Origin: Holophagales bacterium UBA5704
Lineage (GTDB): Bacteria; Acidobacteriota; Thermoanaerobaculia; Multivoradales; UBA5704
NCBI GenBank assembly: GCA_002420005.1
Contig: DIHE01000150.1
Span: 66,380 to 97,933 of the forward strand
Reading direction: 5' to 3'
DNA: 31,554 bases
Part shown: positions 15,001-22,118 of the stretch, in pieces
How the letters are laid out: the number at the start of each line of letters is the position of its first letter
Position numbering within the stretch: the stretch's first letter is position 1
The notes under the pieces: model-generated
Databases searched by the model: none
Seen by the model: the letters and a program-made list of their open reading frames with translations, nothing else
What the model was told of the DNA's origin: nothing
Program-made: the position numbers and the translations under genes

Positions 15001-17319
15001 ACCGGTACTCACGCGCTCAATCAATGGGTGGAGGACGGCGTCGGCGGCTACACCTTGCTGCTCAAACCGAGCGGCGCGCCGCGCACGATCTCGGGTACCA
15101 ATGCGGGTGCGCTGATCCGGCTGAACGGCGCCGACCGCGTGCGGATCGACGGCTCGACCGCAGCGACTTTCGCGGCCTCTGCCGGCCTCCGCGTCGTCGG
15201 TGGCACCCCGGCGCTGCGCGAGCTGACGATCCAGAACACCAACACCGGCACTTCCGCCGTGGTGATCGCGGTCCAGAGCGGCGCGGCGGGCGCCCAGAAC
15301 AACACGCTCAAGAACCTGAACGTGCTCGGGCAGGATCCGACCACGACCCTCATGGGCATCGCGTTCGGCGGCGCCACGCCCGGAACGACGGGAACCGACA
15401 ACGACAACAACCGGGTCGAGAACTGCACGATCAAGCGCTCCAGCTATGGCATCTACTCCTTGGGCGAGAGTGCGGCGAACCCGAACACCGGGACCGTGAT
15501 CACGATGAACGACCTGTCGGCGACCGGCACCGACCGTCTGCGCCGGATCGGCATCGTCGTGTTCAACGAGGACGGCGTCCAGATCACCGAGAACAGCGTC
15601 GGTGGGCTCGACACCAACCAGAGCGCCGACTGCGTCGCGATCGGCCTCGGCACGCAGCTGATCGACACCACCTTCACCAACGCGGGGGGTATCACCAATG
15701 CGCTCGTCTCGCGCAACCGGATCACCGGCGTGAACAGCCAGAGCGGCTTCTCCGCCGCGGGCATCGCGGTGGCCGGCTCGCCCGGCGGCGCGAACCTGGT
15801 GGTCAACAACATGATCTCGGGCGTCATCTCCCCGGCGACCTCGCCCGACATCGTGGCGGGTATTTTCGTCGCAGGTGTGGCCGGCGTGAGCACCCGCGTG
15901 GTCCACAACTCGGTGGCGATGACCGGGGATCGCGGGACCGTCGCCATGCAGACCCCGAGCTTCGCCCTGGCGGTCACCGGCACCAACCCGAGGGTGGAGG
16001 TGAAAGACAACGCGCTCTCCACCACCCAGACCTCGGGCGGCGGCGTCAACGCCAAGAGCTATGCCATCGGCATGGTGACGACCACCTTCGCCAATCTCGA
16101 CTCGAACTTCAACGACTTCTTCGCCGGCGGCGCCAACGCCGGGCTCTTCCGCAGCGGCTCGCTCGCCGGCGGCGCCGGCACGGACTACGCGACGGTGGCG
16201 GCCTGGGGCGCCGCAGTCTCCGACGACGCGAGCTCGCTGCAGGTCGATCCCCTCTACGTCTCGGCCACCGACCTGCACCTCCAGCCGACGAGCCCGCTGA
16301 TCGCCGCCGGTGCACCGGCGGCCGGCGTGACGGTCGATTTCGACAACGAAGGCCGTTCGGCCACCGCGCCGGCGATCGGCGCGGACGAGGTACTGGCCGA
16401 CCTGTCGATCACCAAGACGGACGGTGTGACGACGGCGACGCCGGGCGGCTCGGTGACCTACACGATCGTGGCGTCCAACGCGGGTCCGAGCAACGCACCG
16501 GGCTCCACGGTGGCGGACACCTTCCCGGCCACCCTCACCTGCACCTGGACCTGCGTCGGCGCCGGTGGCGGCACCTGCACGGCGTCGGGCGCCGGGAACA
16601 TCGCGGACACCGTGAGCCTGCCGTCGGGCGGCAGCGCGACCTACACGGCGAGCTGCACGGTCTCTCCCACGGCGACGGGCTCGCTGGTGAATACGGCGAC
16701 GGTGGCGGCCCCCGGTGGCGTGACCGATCCGATGCCGGGCAACAACACGGCGACCGACACCGATACGGTGACGGCTGCTCCGGTTCCCCTGGTGTCCGGC
16801 ACGAAGACGGCGGCCGGCACCTTCGCGGTGGGCGGCACCGTGGCCTACACCATCATCCTGACCAACAGCGGCACCGGGGCGCAGGCCGACAACCCGGGCA
16901 ACGAGCTCACCGACGTCCTGCCGGCCACCCTGGCGCTGGTCTCGGCCTCGGCGACGAGCGGCACGGCGGTGGCCACCGTCGGCACCAACACGGTCACCTG
17001 GAACGGCGCCCTGGCGGCTTCGGGCGGCACGGTGACGATCACCATCAACGCCACCATCCTGGCGAGCGCCGCCGGCACCACGGTGTCGAACCAGGCCACG
17101 ATCTCCTACGACGCCGACGCCAACGGCAGCAACGAGGCGACGGCGCAGACCGACGATCCGGGCGTGGCCGGCACCGGCAATCCCACGGCGATCCAGGTGG
17201 CCGGCGGGGCGGCGCCCGTGCAGGAGATCCCGGCCCTCTCGCCGCTCGGCCTGGCCGCTCTGGCCCTGGTCCTGGCGGGGCTGGCGATGGCCTTCCTGCG
17301 GCGCCGCCGGCAGGTCTAG
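12064..17319 (+). CDS. Giant secreted beta-helix protein with DUF11 repeats and IPTL-CTERM anchor
   Basis: A 1751-residue exported protein. The signal peptide ends near AVA at about 31. Residues about 45-790 and 930-1440 consist of Asn/Gly/Thr-rich repeats of the parallel beta-helix kind (recurring NNNTIGG, GNTI and NLI motifs). Both blocks begin with similar segments (YATLGAAF / YTSLTNPGGVF, then a TISG and LNGAD motif). An Ig-like linker lies between them (about 805-925, APRIYYRKNADAY). One DUF11 repeat starts at about 1445, a second more diverged one at about 1575. The C-terminal signal IPALSPLG, a hydrophobic helix and RRRR occupies 1722-1751. The ATG at 12064 follows AGAAAGG; the open frame upstream overlaps the divergent promoter region and was excluded. 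Probably a cell-surface fibre, adhesin or glycan-binding protein; no catalytic residues recognised. Confidence 0.86.
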   Translation: MVLCLADPRRACRVVLPPLFCAFLFAAPAVAAVGTCESLPGGVVEVEGTGGSGVQPTGYATLGAAFTAINTGVHTGTLAIDVCGNTAEGTATATLNASGSGAASYTTLTLSPVGGAARTISGATTAGNPMIDLNGADNVTINGLNAGGNSLTLSNTTVSATSGTSTIRYQADATTNLLTNTSVLGSATMAPGTNGGNIWFGAAAVTTGNDNNTVSKCNIGPAGANLPTKGIYLSGSSNTDPGTANSGIVLDNNNIFDYFNATTSSAGIDLTSGSVGTTISNNRFFQSASRTMAASGHLHSGIRVINGAGNAYQITGNTIGFATSAGAGTYGLVFSGTTTGAFIPIHLAVGTITVSNITGNTIAGIAVSGGASGTDTAAPFRAIYVNQGLAAANNNTIGSQSATGSITYTSSSANASDVIGIFNFSTSNWTTNNNTIGGITASNSSTGAANIYGLRTNTGFALTWTCMNNTIGGSVANSIQSTSTAPGTIVWGILNSNPIGTFTGNTVRNLTAAGGTGTATTASVVGMMMSSGSANQTLTQNTIFNLSNTNTTAATIVTGIQFTGSTANVVERNLIYGLTSATNSATAEVNGIRVNGGTTVYRNNMIAIGAGIASALGAAATNSGTTGINGINAFLGTNRFFHNSVYIGGSPTAGTGASYALNGTQSINTRDNIFWNARSNSGATGKNYAVKVNGTAPNPIGLTIDNNLYFADGTGAVFGFFNSLDVANLAAWRVAVGQDAGSFESNPQYNDPTNATPDLHLHPTLATVAEGNGVIVAVTDDFDGQLRSGLTPVDIGADAGNFTGVDVWPPVITYTPFTNTSLTTNRILSATLTDVTGVATGGLAPRIYYRKNADAYVSRACSLTAGTVTNGTWDCTINNTDLGGVAPADVVGYFVIAQDTLGNLASNPAGAVAMNVNTVTTPPTPNTYTIVAGFSGPINVGTGETYTSLTNPGGVFEALNGGALTGNLILNVTSDLLAETGTHALNQWVEDGVGGYTLLLKPSGAPRTISGTNAGALIRLNGADRVRIDGSTAATFAASAGLRVVGGTPALRELTIQNTNTGTSAVVIAVQSGAAGAQNNTLKNLNVLGQDPTTTLMGIAFGGATPGTTGTDNDNNRVENCTIKRSSYGIYSLGESAANPNTGTVITMNDLSATGTDRLRRIGIVVFNEDGVQITENSVGGLDTNQSADCVAIGLGTQLIDTTFTNAGGITNALVSRNRITGVNSQSGFSAAGIAVAGSPGGANLVVNNMISGVISPATSPDIVAGIFVAGVAGVSTRVVHNSVAMTGDRGTVAMQTPSFALAVTGTNPRVEVKDNALSTTQTSGGGVNAKSYAIGMVTTTFANLDSNFNDFFAGGANAGLFRSGSLAGGAGTDYATVAAWGAAVSDDASSLQVDPLYVSATDLHLQPTSPLIAAGAPAAGVTVDFDNEGRSATAPAIGADEVLADLSITKTDGVTTATPGGSVTYTIVASNAGPSNAPGSTVADTFPATLTCTWTCVGAGGGTCTASGAGNIADTVSLPSGGSATYTASCTVSPTATGSLVNTATVAAPGGVTDPMPGNNTATDTDTVTAAPVPLVSGTKTAAGTFAVGGTVAYTIILTNSGTGAQADNPGNELTDVLPATLALVSASATSGTAVATVGTNTVTWNGALAASGGTVTITINATILASAAGTTVSNQATISYDADANGSNEATAQTDDPGVAGTGNPTAIQVAGGAAPVQEIPALSPLGLAALALVLAGLAMAFLRRRRQV
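16396..17215 (+). repeat. DUF11 repeat pair, near-copy of the one at 20594-21410
   Basis: The two consecutive Ig-like DUF11 units here and those at 20594-21410 in the next gene are nearly identical over about 800 bases, including long exact runs. This indicates a recent duplication or gene conversion between neighbouring genes. Confidence 0.85.
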
Positions 17320-17330
17320 CCAGATCCTCT

Positions 17331-17363
17331 CCCCTCTCCCGGCTGGTTGTGCCGGGAGAGGGG
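17331..17363 (+). terminator. Strong hairpin between two surface-protein genes
   Basis: A perfect 13-bp stem (CCCCTCTCCCGGC at 17331-17343, GCCGGGAGAGGGG at 17351-17363) with a 7-base loop begins 11 bases after the upstream stop. No T-tract follows, so it may be a terminator, an mRNA 3' end protector, or both. Confidence 0.55.
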
Positions 17364-17365
17364 GA

Positions 17366-17399
17366 TAGACTTTGCAGTCCCTGCCATTTGGTGTAAGGT
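17366..17399 (+). promoter_or_regulatory. Putative promoter region of the 17450-21517 gene
   Basis: Two candidate -10 elements lie here: TAGACT at 17366-17371, directly after the hairpin, and TAAGGT at 17394-17399, which has a TTGCAG hexamer 16 bases upstream (17372-17377). Either leaves a leader of 45-75 bases before the AGGGAGG ribosome site. I cannot choose between them. Confidence 0.4.
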
Positions 17400-17449
17400 T
17401 TTACCCGAGTCTTCAGATTGCGACCTACCCCTCTCAGGGAGGATTCCTC

Positions 17450-20400
17450 ATGCTGCCGAAGTTCCTTGGACGTCGTGGACGTTGGACGTTGTGGCTGATG
17501 CTGTTGGTCCTTTTCGCCCCTGCCGGGACCGCCTGGGCGGGCCAGGGCTACCTCGGGGAGGTCGAGCCGAACGGCACCACCGCGACGGCGACGCCGCTCG
17601 GCGGGACGAACCTGGTGGCGCGCGCCGCCCTGTTTCCGAATGGGGACATCGACTTCTATTCCTTCAGCGCCACCGCCGGGGACCGCGTCTATGCGGCGGT
17701 GATGACCTCCTTCTCGGCCGGCAACAGCACGGACAGCCAGCTCACCCTGGTCGCCTCCGACGGCACCACGACGATCGAGTTCGACGACGACAACGGCAGC
17801 TTCGCCGCCCTGTCCTCCACGATCGCCGGCGCGACGATCCCCTCCACGGGGACCTACTTCCTGAAGGTCAACGACTTCACCGCCGGCACCACGTCGGAGC
17901 GGATGTACGAGCTGCACCTGCGGGTACAGAGCGGCTCGCCGACGGCGGAGGTCGAGGCAAACGACACACCGGCCACTGCGAACGTCCTGCCGGCGAGCGG
18001 CTGGGTGAGCGGCACGCGCGACCCGGCGGCGGCGACCGAGCAGGACTGGTACAGCCTGGCGCTCAATGCCGGAGACACCGTGTTCCTCTCGCTCGACGTC
18101 AATCCGGAGCGCGACGGGACGGTGTGGAACGGCCGTCTCGGCTTCGCCCTGTTCGGGGACGCCGGCAACCAGATCCTGGTCGTCGACGACGCCGGAACGG
18201 GAGACGTCAGCCCGGTGCCGAACAATCCGTCCGAAGCGATGTTCATGACGGTGAAGACCGCGGGCACCTACTTCGCCTTCGTCGACTCGGCCTCAGCCGC
18301 GGTCGGCGGCCCGACGGCCACCTACCACCTGAGCGTCAGCGTGCATCCGGCGACCGACGAGGGGGTCAACTGCACGACCTACACGAGCACCAACGTGCCG
18401 CAGACGATCGGGCCGGGAACCGGGCTGGTCAGCTCGACGATCACGGTGCCGGGCAATCCGCGCATCGCCGACCTCGACGTGAGCATCGTGCTCAATCATG
18501 CGCTGATGCAGGACATCGACGCCCATCTGCGGTCGCCGGCCGGCAATGACAACGGCCTCTTCACCGACATCGGCGCCGCAGCGACCGGTGGCCAGACGCA
18601 GATGGACCTCACGTTCGACGACGAGGCGGGCGTTCCCCCGAGCTTCACGGTCTTGAGGGGGGTGCAGCTCAAGCCGGAGAACAATTCCACCGCCGGCACG
18701 GCCAGCACCTCCGGCGCCTATCGGCTCTCCTGGTTCGACGGCGAGAACGCCGGCGGCACCTGGACCCTCGATCTGCGCGACGACACGGCGGGAGCCAACG
18801 GCGGCACCCTGACCGCCTGGAGCCTGCGCATCTGCGAGGCACCGCCACCGCCGGCCTGCCCGCCGGGCTTCGCGACGCAAACGGTGTTCAGCACCGACTT
18901 CGAGAGCGGTGCAGCGGGTTTCACCCATTCCGGAACCCAGGACGAGTGGGAGCTCGGCCTTCCCGCCACGGTGGCCACCACCACGGCGAACCCGGTGGCC
19001 GGTTTCTCGACCTGCAACAGCGGAGTGAATTGCTGGAAGACCGACCTCGACAACACCTACAACGCCACGAGCAGCCAGGACCTCCTGTCGCCGAACATCA
19101 ATCTCGCCGGCCTGACGGCGCCGGTGGTGGTCACCTGGGCGCAGCGCCATCAGGTCGAGACCGCGAACTTCGACCACATGTTCATTGACTACCAGCAGGT
19201 GGGCGGAGCGACGCCGACCCGGCTTTACGAATGGCTGGAGCCGACGCCGATCAGCGCCTCGGCCGGCACCGGCAATCCCCAGGCGAACATCGGCGGGACC
19301 GCCGGCTGGGGCGTCTTCTCGCGGCGGGCCGACAGTCTCGCCGGCCTGAACACCGAGCTGCGTTTCCACCTCGACAGCGACAGTTCCGTCCAGTTCGGCG
19401 GCCTGGCGATCGACGACGTTTCGGTGACCGCCTGCCGGGCGCTCTCCGCCGATCTCTCGATCACCAAGACGGACGGCGTGACGACGGCGGTGCCGGGCGG
19501 CTCGGTGACCTACACGATCACCGCTTCGAACGCGGGCGCCGATTCGGTGACCGGAGCCACGGTGGCGGACACCTTCCCGGCCATTCTCACCTGCACCTGG
19601 ACCTGTGTCGGTGCCGGTGGCGGCACCTGCACGGCATCGGGCTCGGGCAACCTCAACGACACGGTCAACCTGCCGTCGGGCGGCAGCGTCACCTACACGG
19701 CGAGCTGCGCGATCAGCGCCTCGGCGACCGGCACGCTCTCCAACACGGCGACCGTTTCGTCCGGCGTCACCGATCCGGTCCCCGGCAACAACTCGGCGAC
19801 CGACACCGACACGCTGGCCCCGCAGGCGGACCTCTCCGTCACCAAGACGGACGGCGTGACGTCGGTGACGCCGGGCGGCTCGGCGACCTACACGATCACG
19901 GCGTCCAACGCCGGCCCGAGCAACGCTTCGGGTTCCACGGTGGCGGACACCTTCCCGGCGTCTCTCACCTGCACCTGGACCTGCGTCGGTGCCGGTGGCG
20001 GCACCTGCACGGCGTCGGGCTCGGGCAATATCTCCGACACGGTCAACCTGCCGGCCGGCGGCAGCGTCACCTATACGGCGTCCTGCACGATCAGCGCATC
20101 GGCGACCGGCACCTTGTCGAACACGGCGACGGTGGCGGCCCCGGGTGGCGTGACCGATTCGACCCCGGGCAACAACTCGGCGACGGACTCCGATACGTTG
20201 TCCCCGCAGGCGGATCTCTCCATCACCAAGACGGACGGGGTGACGTCGGCGACGCCGGGCGGTTCGGTGACCTACACGATCGTGGCGTCCAACGCCGGCC
20301 CGAGCAATGCACCGGGCTCGACGGTGGCGGACACCTTCCCGGCGACCCTCACCTGCACCTGGACCTGCGTCGGCGCCGGCGGTGGCACCTGCACGGCCTC

Positions 20401-21517
20401 GGGCTCGGGCAACATCAACGACACGGTCAACCTGCCGTCGGGTGGCAGCGCCACCTACACGGCGAGCTGCACCATCTCTGCCGCGGCGACCGGCTCGCTG
20501 GTCAACACGGCGACGGTGGCGGCGGCGGGCGGCGTCACCGATCCGACGCCGGGCAACAATTCGGCGACCGATACCGATGCGCTCGGTGCGAGCGCCGACC
20601 TGTCGATCACCAAGACCGACGGTGTCACATCGGTGACGGCGGGCGGCTCGGTGACCTACACGATCGTGGCCTCCAACGCGGGTCCGAGCAACGCTTCCGG
20701 CACCTCGGTGGCGGACACGTTCCCGGCGTCTCTCACCTGCACCTGGACCTGCGTCGGCGCCGGAGGCGGCACTTGCACGGCCTCGGGCTCGGGCAACATC
20801 GCGGACACGGTGAACCTGCCGTCCGGCGGCAGCGTCACCTACACGGCGAGCTGCACGGTTTCCCCCTCGGCGACCGGCTCACTGGTCAACACGGCGACGG
20901 TGGCGGCGCCGGGTGGTGTGACCGATCCGACCCCCGGCAACAACGCGGCGACCGATACCGATATGGTGACGGCTGCACCGACGGCTGCGGTCGCCGGCAC
21001 GAAGACGGCGACCGGCACCTTTGCGGTGGGCGGTACCGTCACCTACACCATCGTCCTGACCAACGGCGGCTCTGCGGCACAGACCGACAACCCGGGCGAC
21101 GAATTCACCGATGTCCTGCCGGCCACCTTGGCGCTCGTCTCGGCCTCGGCGACAAGCGGCACGGCGACGGCCACCGTCGGGACCAACACGGTCACCTGGA
21201 ACGGCGCCCTGGCGGCTTCGGGCGGCACGCTGACGATCACCATCAACGCCACCATCCTGGCCAGCGCCGCCGGGACCACGGTGTCGAACCAGGGCACGAT
21301 CTCCTATGACGCCGACGCCAACGGCAGCAACGAGGCCACGGCGCAGACCGACGATCCGGGCGTGGCCGGCACCGGCAACCCCACGGCGATCCAGGTCACC
21401 GGCGGGGCGACGCCTGTGCAGGAGATCCCGACCCTGTCGTCGCTCGGGCTGGCGGTCCTGGTGCTGGCTTTGGCGGGTCTGGCCGTCGCCCTCCTGCGGC
21501 GGCGCCGGCTGGTGTAG
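17450..21517 (+). CDS. Secreted protein: PPC domains, P-domain, five DUF11 repeats, IPTL-CTERM anchor
   Basis: A 1355-residue exported protein. The signal peptide is cut near AWA at about 30. Two PPC-like beta domains follow (about 31-160, starting GEVEPNGTTATATPL, and 162-300, starting EVEANDTPATANVL). A proprotein-convertase P-domain lies at about 305-465 (WTLDLRDDTAGANGGTLTAW). A jelly-roll-like, MAM-like segment comes next (about 475-665, starting FSTDFESGAAGF). Four near-identical DUF11 repeats start at about 667, 793, 921 and 1049, and a diverged fifth at about 1177. The sorting signal is at 1325-1355 (IPTLSSLG, helix, RRRR). The ATG follows AGGGAGG with a 7-base gap. PPC and P-domains normally accompany secreted proteases, but no catalytic domain is present. 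Probably a surface-anchored binding or structural protein related to its upstream neighbour. Confidence 0.86.
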   Translation: MLPKFLGRRGRWTLWLMLLVLFAPAGTAWAGQGYLGEVEPNGTTATATPLGGTNLVARAALFPNGDIDFYSFSATAGDRVYAAVMTSFSAGNSTDSQLTLVASDGTTTIEFDDDNGSFAALSSTIAGATIPSTGTYFLKVNDFTAGTTSERMYELHLRVQSGSPTAEVEANDTPATANVLPASGWVSGTRDPAAATEQDWYSLALNAGDTVFLSLDVNPERDGTVWNGRLGFALFGDAGNQILVVDDAGTGDVSPVPNNPSEAMFMTVKTAGTYFAFVDSASAAVGGPTATYHLSVSVHPATDEGVNCTTYTSTNVPQTIGPGTGLVSSTITVPGNPRIADLDVSIVLNHALMQDIDAHLRSPAGNDNGLFTDIGAAATGGQTQMDLTFDDEAGVPPSFTVLRGVQLKPENNSTAGTASTSGAYRLSWFDGENAGGTWTLDLRDDTAGANGGTLTAWSLRICEAPPPPACPPGFATQTVFSTDFESGAAGFTHSGTQDEWELGLPATVATTTANPVAGFSTCNSGVNCWKTDLDNTYNATSSQDLLSPNINLAGLTAPVVVTWAQRHQVETANFDHMFIDYQQVGGATPTRLYEWLEPTPISASAGTGNPQANIGGTAGWGVFSRRADSLAGLNTELRFHLDSDSSVQFGGLAIDDVSVTACRALSADLSITKTDGVTTAVPGGSVTYTITASNAGADSVTGATVADTFPAILTCTWTCVGAGGGTCTASGSGNLNDTVNLPSGGSVTYTASCAISASATGTLSNTATVSSGVTDPVPGNNSATDTDTLAPQADLSVTKTDGVTSVTPGGSATYTITASNAGPSNASGSTVADTFPASLTCTWTCVGAGGGTCTASGSGNISDTVNLPAGGSVTYTASCTISASATGTLSNTATVAAPGGVTDSTPGNNSATDSDTLSPQADLSITKTDGVTSATPGGSVTYTIVASNAGPSNAPGSTVADTFPATLTCTWTCVGAGGGTCTASGSGNINDTVNLPSGGSATYTASCTISAAATGSLVNTATVAAAGGVTDPTPGNNSATDTDALGASADLSITKTDGVTSVTAGGSVTYTIVASNAGPSNASGTSVADTFPASLTCTWTCVGAGGGTCTASGSGNIADTVNLPSGGSVTYTASCTVSPSATGSLVNTATVAAPGGVTDPTPGNNAATDTDMVTAAPTAAVAGTKTATGTFAVGGTVTYTIVLTNGGSAAQTDNPGDEFTDVLPATLALVSASATSGTATATVGTNTVTWNGALAASGGTLTITINATILASAAGTTVSNQGTISYDADANGSNEATAQTDDPGVAGTGNPTAIQVTGGATPVQEIPTLSSLGLAVLVLALAGLAVALLRRRRLV
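19448..20977 (+). repeat. Four tandem DUF11-coding repeats, 378-384 bp each
   Basis: Units start at 19448, 19826, 20210 and 20594, giving periods of 378, 384 and 384 bases. Each encodes an Ig-like module beginning ADLS(I/V)TKTDGVT. The conserved core encoding TCTWTCVGAGGGTC is almost invariant at the DNA level. This is a coding tandem repeat that can change copy number, and it is also a risk for short-read misassembly. Confidence 0.9.
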
Positions 21518-21526
21518 GAAGGTGAA

Positions 21527-21552
21527 GGGGGTGGCCCGCCCGGGCCGCCCCC
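21527..21552. terminator. GC-rich hairpin between convergent genes
   Basis: An 11-bp stem (GGGGGTGGCCC at 21527-21537, GGGCCGCCCCC at 21542-21552, one G-T wobble) with a 4-base loop lies between two convergent stops. It has no T-tract on either side, so its role as a terminator is likely but not certain. Confidence 0.5.
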
Positions 21553-21580
21553 GGGTGGAGGGGGCTCCGGGGGCCAGGTC

Positions 21581-22000
21581 CTAGCGGATCTCTCCCCGGC
21601 GTTCCAGGAAGAGCTCGAGGCGGGTGTGCTCGTTCTGCGTCAGGATCTCCTCCAGCCATTTGCCGAGCGGGAGGGGGTCGCGGAACGCCTTGCGGTTGGG
21701 GTTGGCTGCGTTGCGCAACACACGCTCGATCTGCAGCGAGAAGATGGCGCTCTCTCCAATGAGGAAAGCCGTTCGCTCCACCCGGTCGGACATCGCCGAC
21801 AGGAGCTGAATGAGCCCCTGGGCCACGTCCACCGGGAAGGTGTCGGCGTGCAGCAGGTCGACCACTCCGATGTAACGCTCCGGAATCCGGCTGATCACAA
21901 GCCGCAGCTCGTTGGTGAACTTCTGGACCTCCTCCAGGGTCAGCGGCGATGCGACCCGGACCTCGACGAGTCTTCCAGTCACGTTCTGGACGGTATGCAT
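21581..22000 (-). CDS. STAS-like (SpoIIAA-like) small cytoplasmic protein
   Basis: A 139-residue soluble protein with alternating strands and helices. LVEVRVASPLTLEEVQKFTNEL, then YIGVVDLLHADTFP, then the TAFLIGESAIFSLQIERVL helix resemble the layout of STAS-fold proteins (anti-sigma antagonists and related regulators). The conserved phosphorylatable serine is not clearly placed, so a regulatory switch role is speculative. No enzyme motif is seen. The ATG at 22000 has no Shine-Dalgarno. A TAGACT hexamer ends 6 bases before it, which would put transcription start at the ATG itself. It is divergent from the methyltransferase gene. Moderate confidence in the gene, low in the family. Confidence 0.68.
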   Translation of the reverse strand: MHTVQNVTGRLVEVRVASPLTLEEVQKFTNELRLVISRIPERYIGVVDLLHADTFPVDVAQGLIQLLSAMSDRVERTAFLIGESAIFSLQIERVLRNAANPNRKAFRDPLPLGKWLEEILTQNEHTRLELFLERRGEIR

Positions 22001-22006
22001 GCGCAG

Positions 22007-22012
22007 AGTCTA
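22007..22012 (-). promoter_or_regulatory. -10-like TAGACT directly before the STAS-like gene
   Basis: TAGACT on the minus strand (22012-22007) is separated from the ATG at 22000 by 6 bases, compatible with a leaderless transcript. No good -35 box is seen. Confidence 0.4.
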
Positions 22013-22040
22013 TCCCGGTTCCGTTTCGACGGCACCGTGG

Positions 22041-22046
22041 TAAGCT
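22041..22046 (+). promoter_or_regulatory. -10-like TAAGCT of the methyltransferase gene
   Basis: TAAGCT (22041-22046) would start transcription near 22053, leaving a leader of about 65 bases before the ATG at 22119. A TTCCGT hexamer 16 bases upstream is a weak -35 candidate. It lies 28 bases from the divergent TAGACT at 22007-22012. Confidence 0.4.
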
Positions 22047-22087
22047 GATCAACGCTTTCAGCTTCATCCAGACCAGGCATCATCTGG

Positions 22088-22105
22088 CGAGAGGGGAAAC
22101 TCTCG
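22088..22105 (+). promoter_or_regulatory. Leader hairpin abutting the ribosome binding site
   Basis: A 6-bp stem, CGAGAG (22088-22093) and CTCTCG (22100-22105), with a GGGAAA loop. Its last base is the first G of the GGGGAGG ribosome site (22105-22111) of the following gene. It could influence ribosome access. It matches no riboswitch I know. Confidence 0.35.
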
Positions 22106-22118
22106 GGGAGGTCAAGGC

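Noticed and set aside
12007..16278. 1423-codon open frame on the minus strand opposite the beta-helix gene
   Set aside because: Arg/Gly/Val/Asp-rich composition without domains, signal or ribosome site. It arises from the high-GC codon pattern of the real plus-strand gene, which has a signal peptide, repeats and sorting signal.
14484..17396. 970-codon open frame in another plus frame
   Set aside because: Arg/His/Asp-rich shadow of the repeat-coding frame; it even reads through the real stop and the following hairpin.
19448..20977. Regular 378-384 bp periodicity as a possible CRISPR or satellite array
   Set aside because: The period is far too long for CRISPR and the units are in frame and encode DUF11 modules.
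9647..21517. PEP-CTERM class for the three C-terminal anchors
   Set aside because: The conserved core is (V/I)P(T/A)L followed by x-x-(F/L)G, closer to IPTL-CTERM than to PEP-CTERM.
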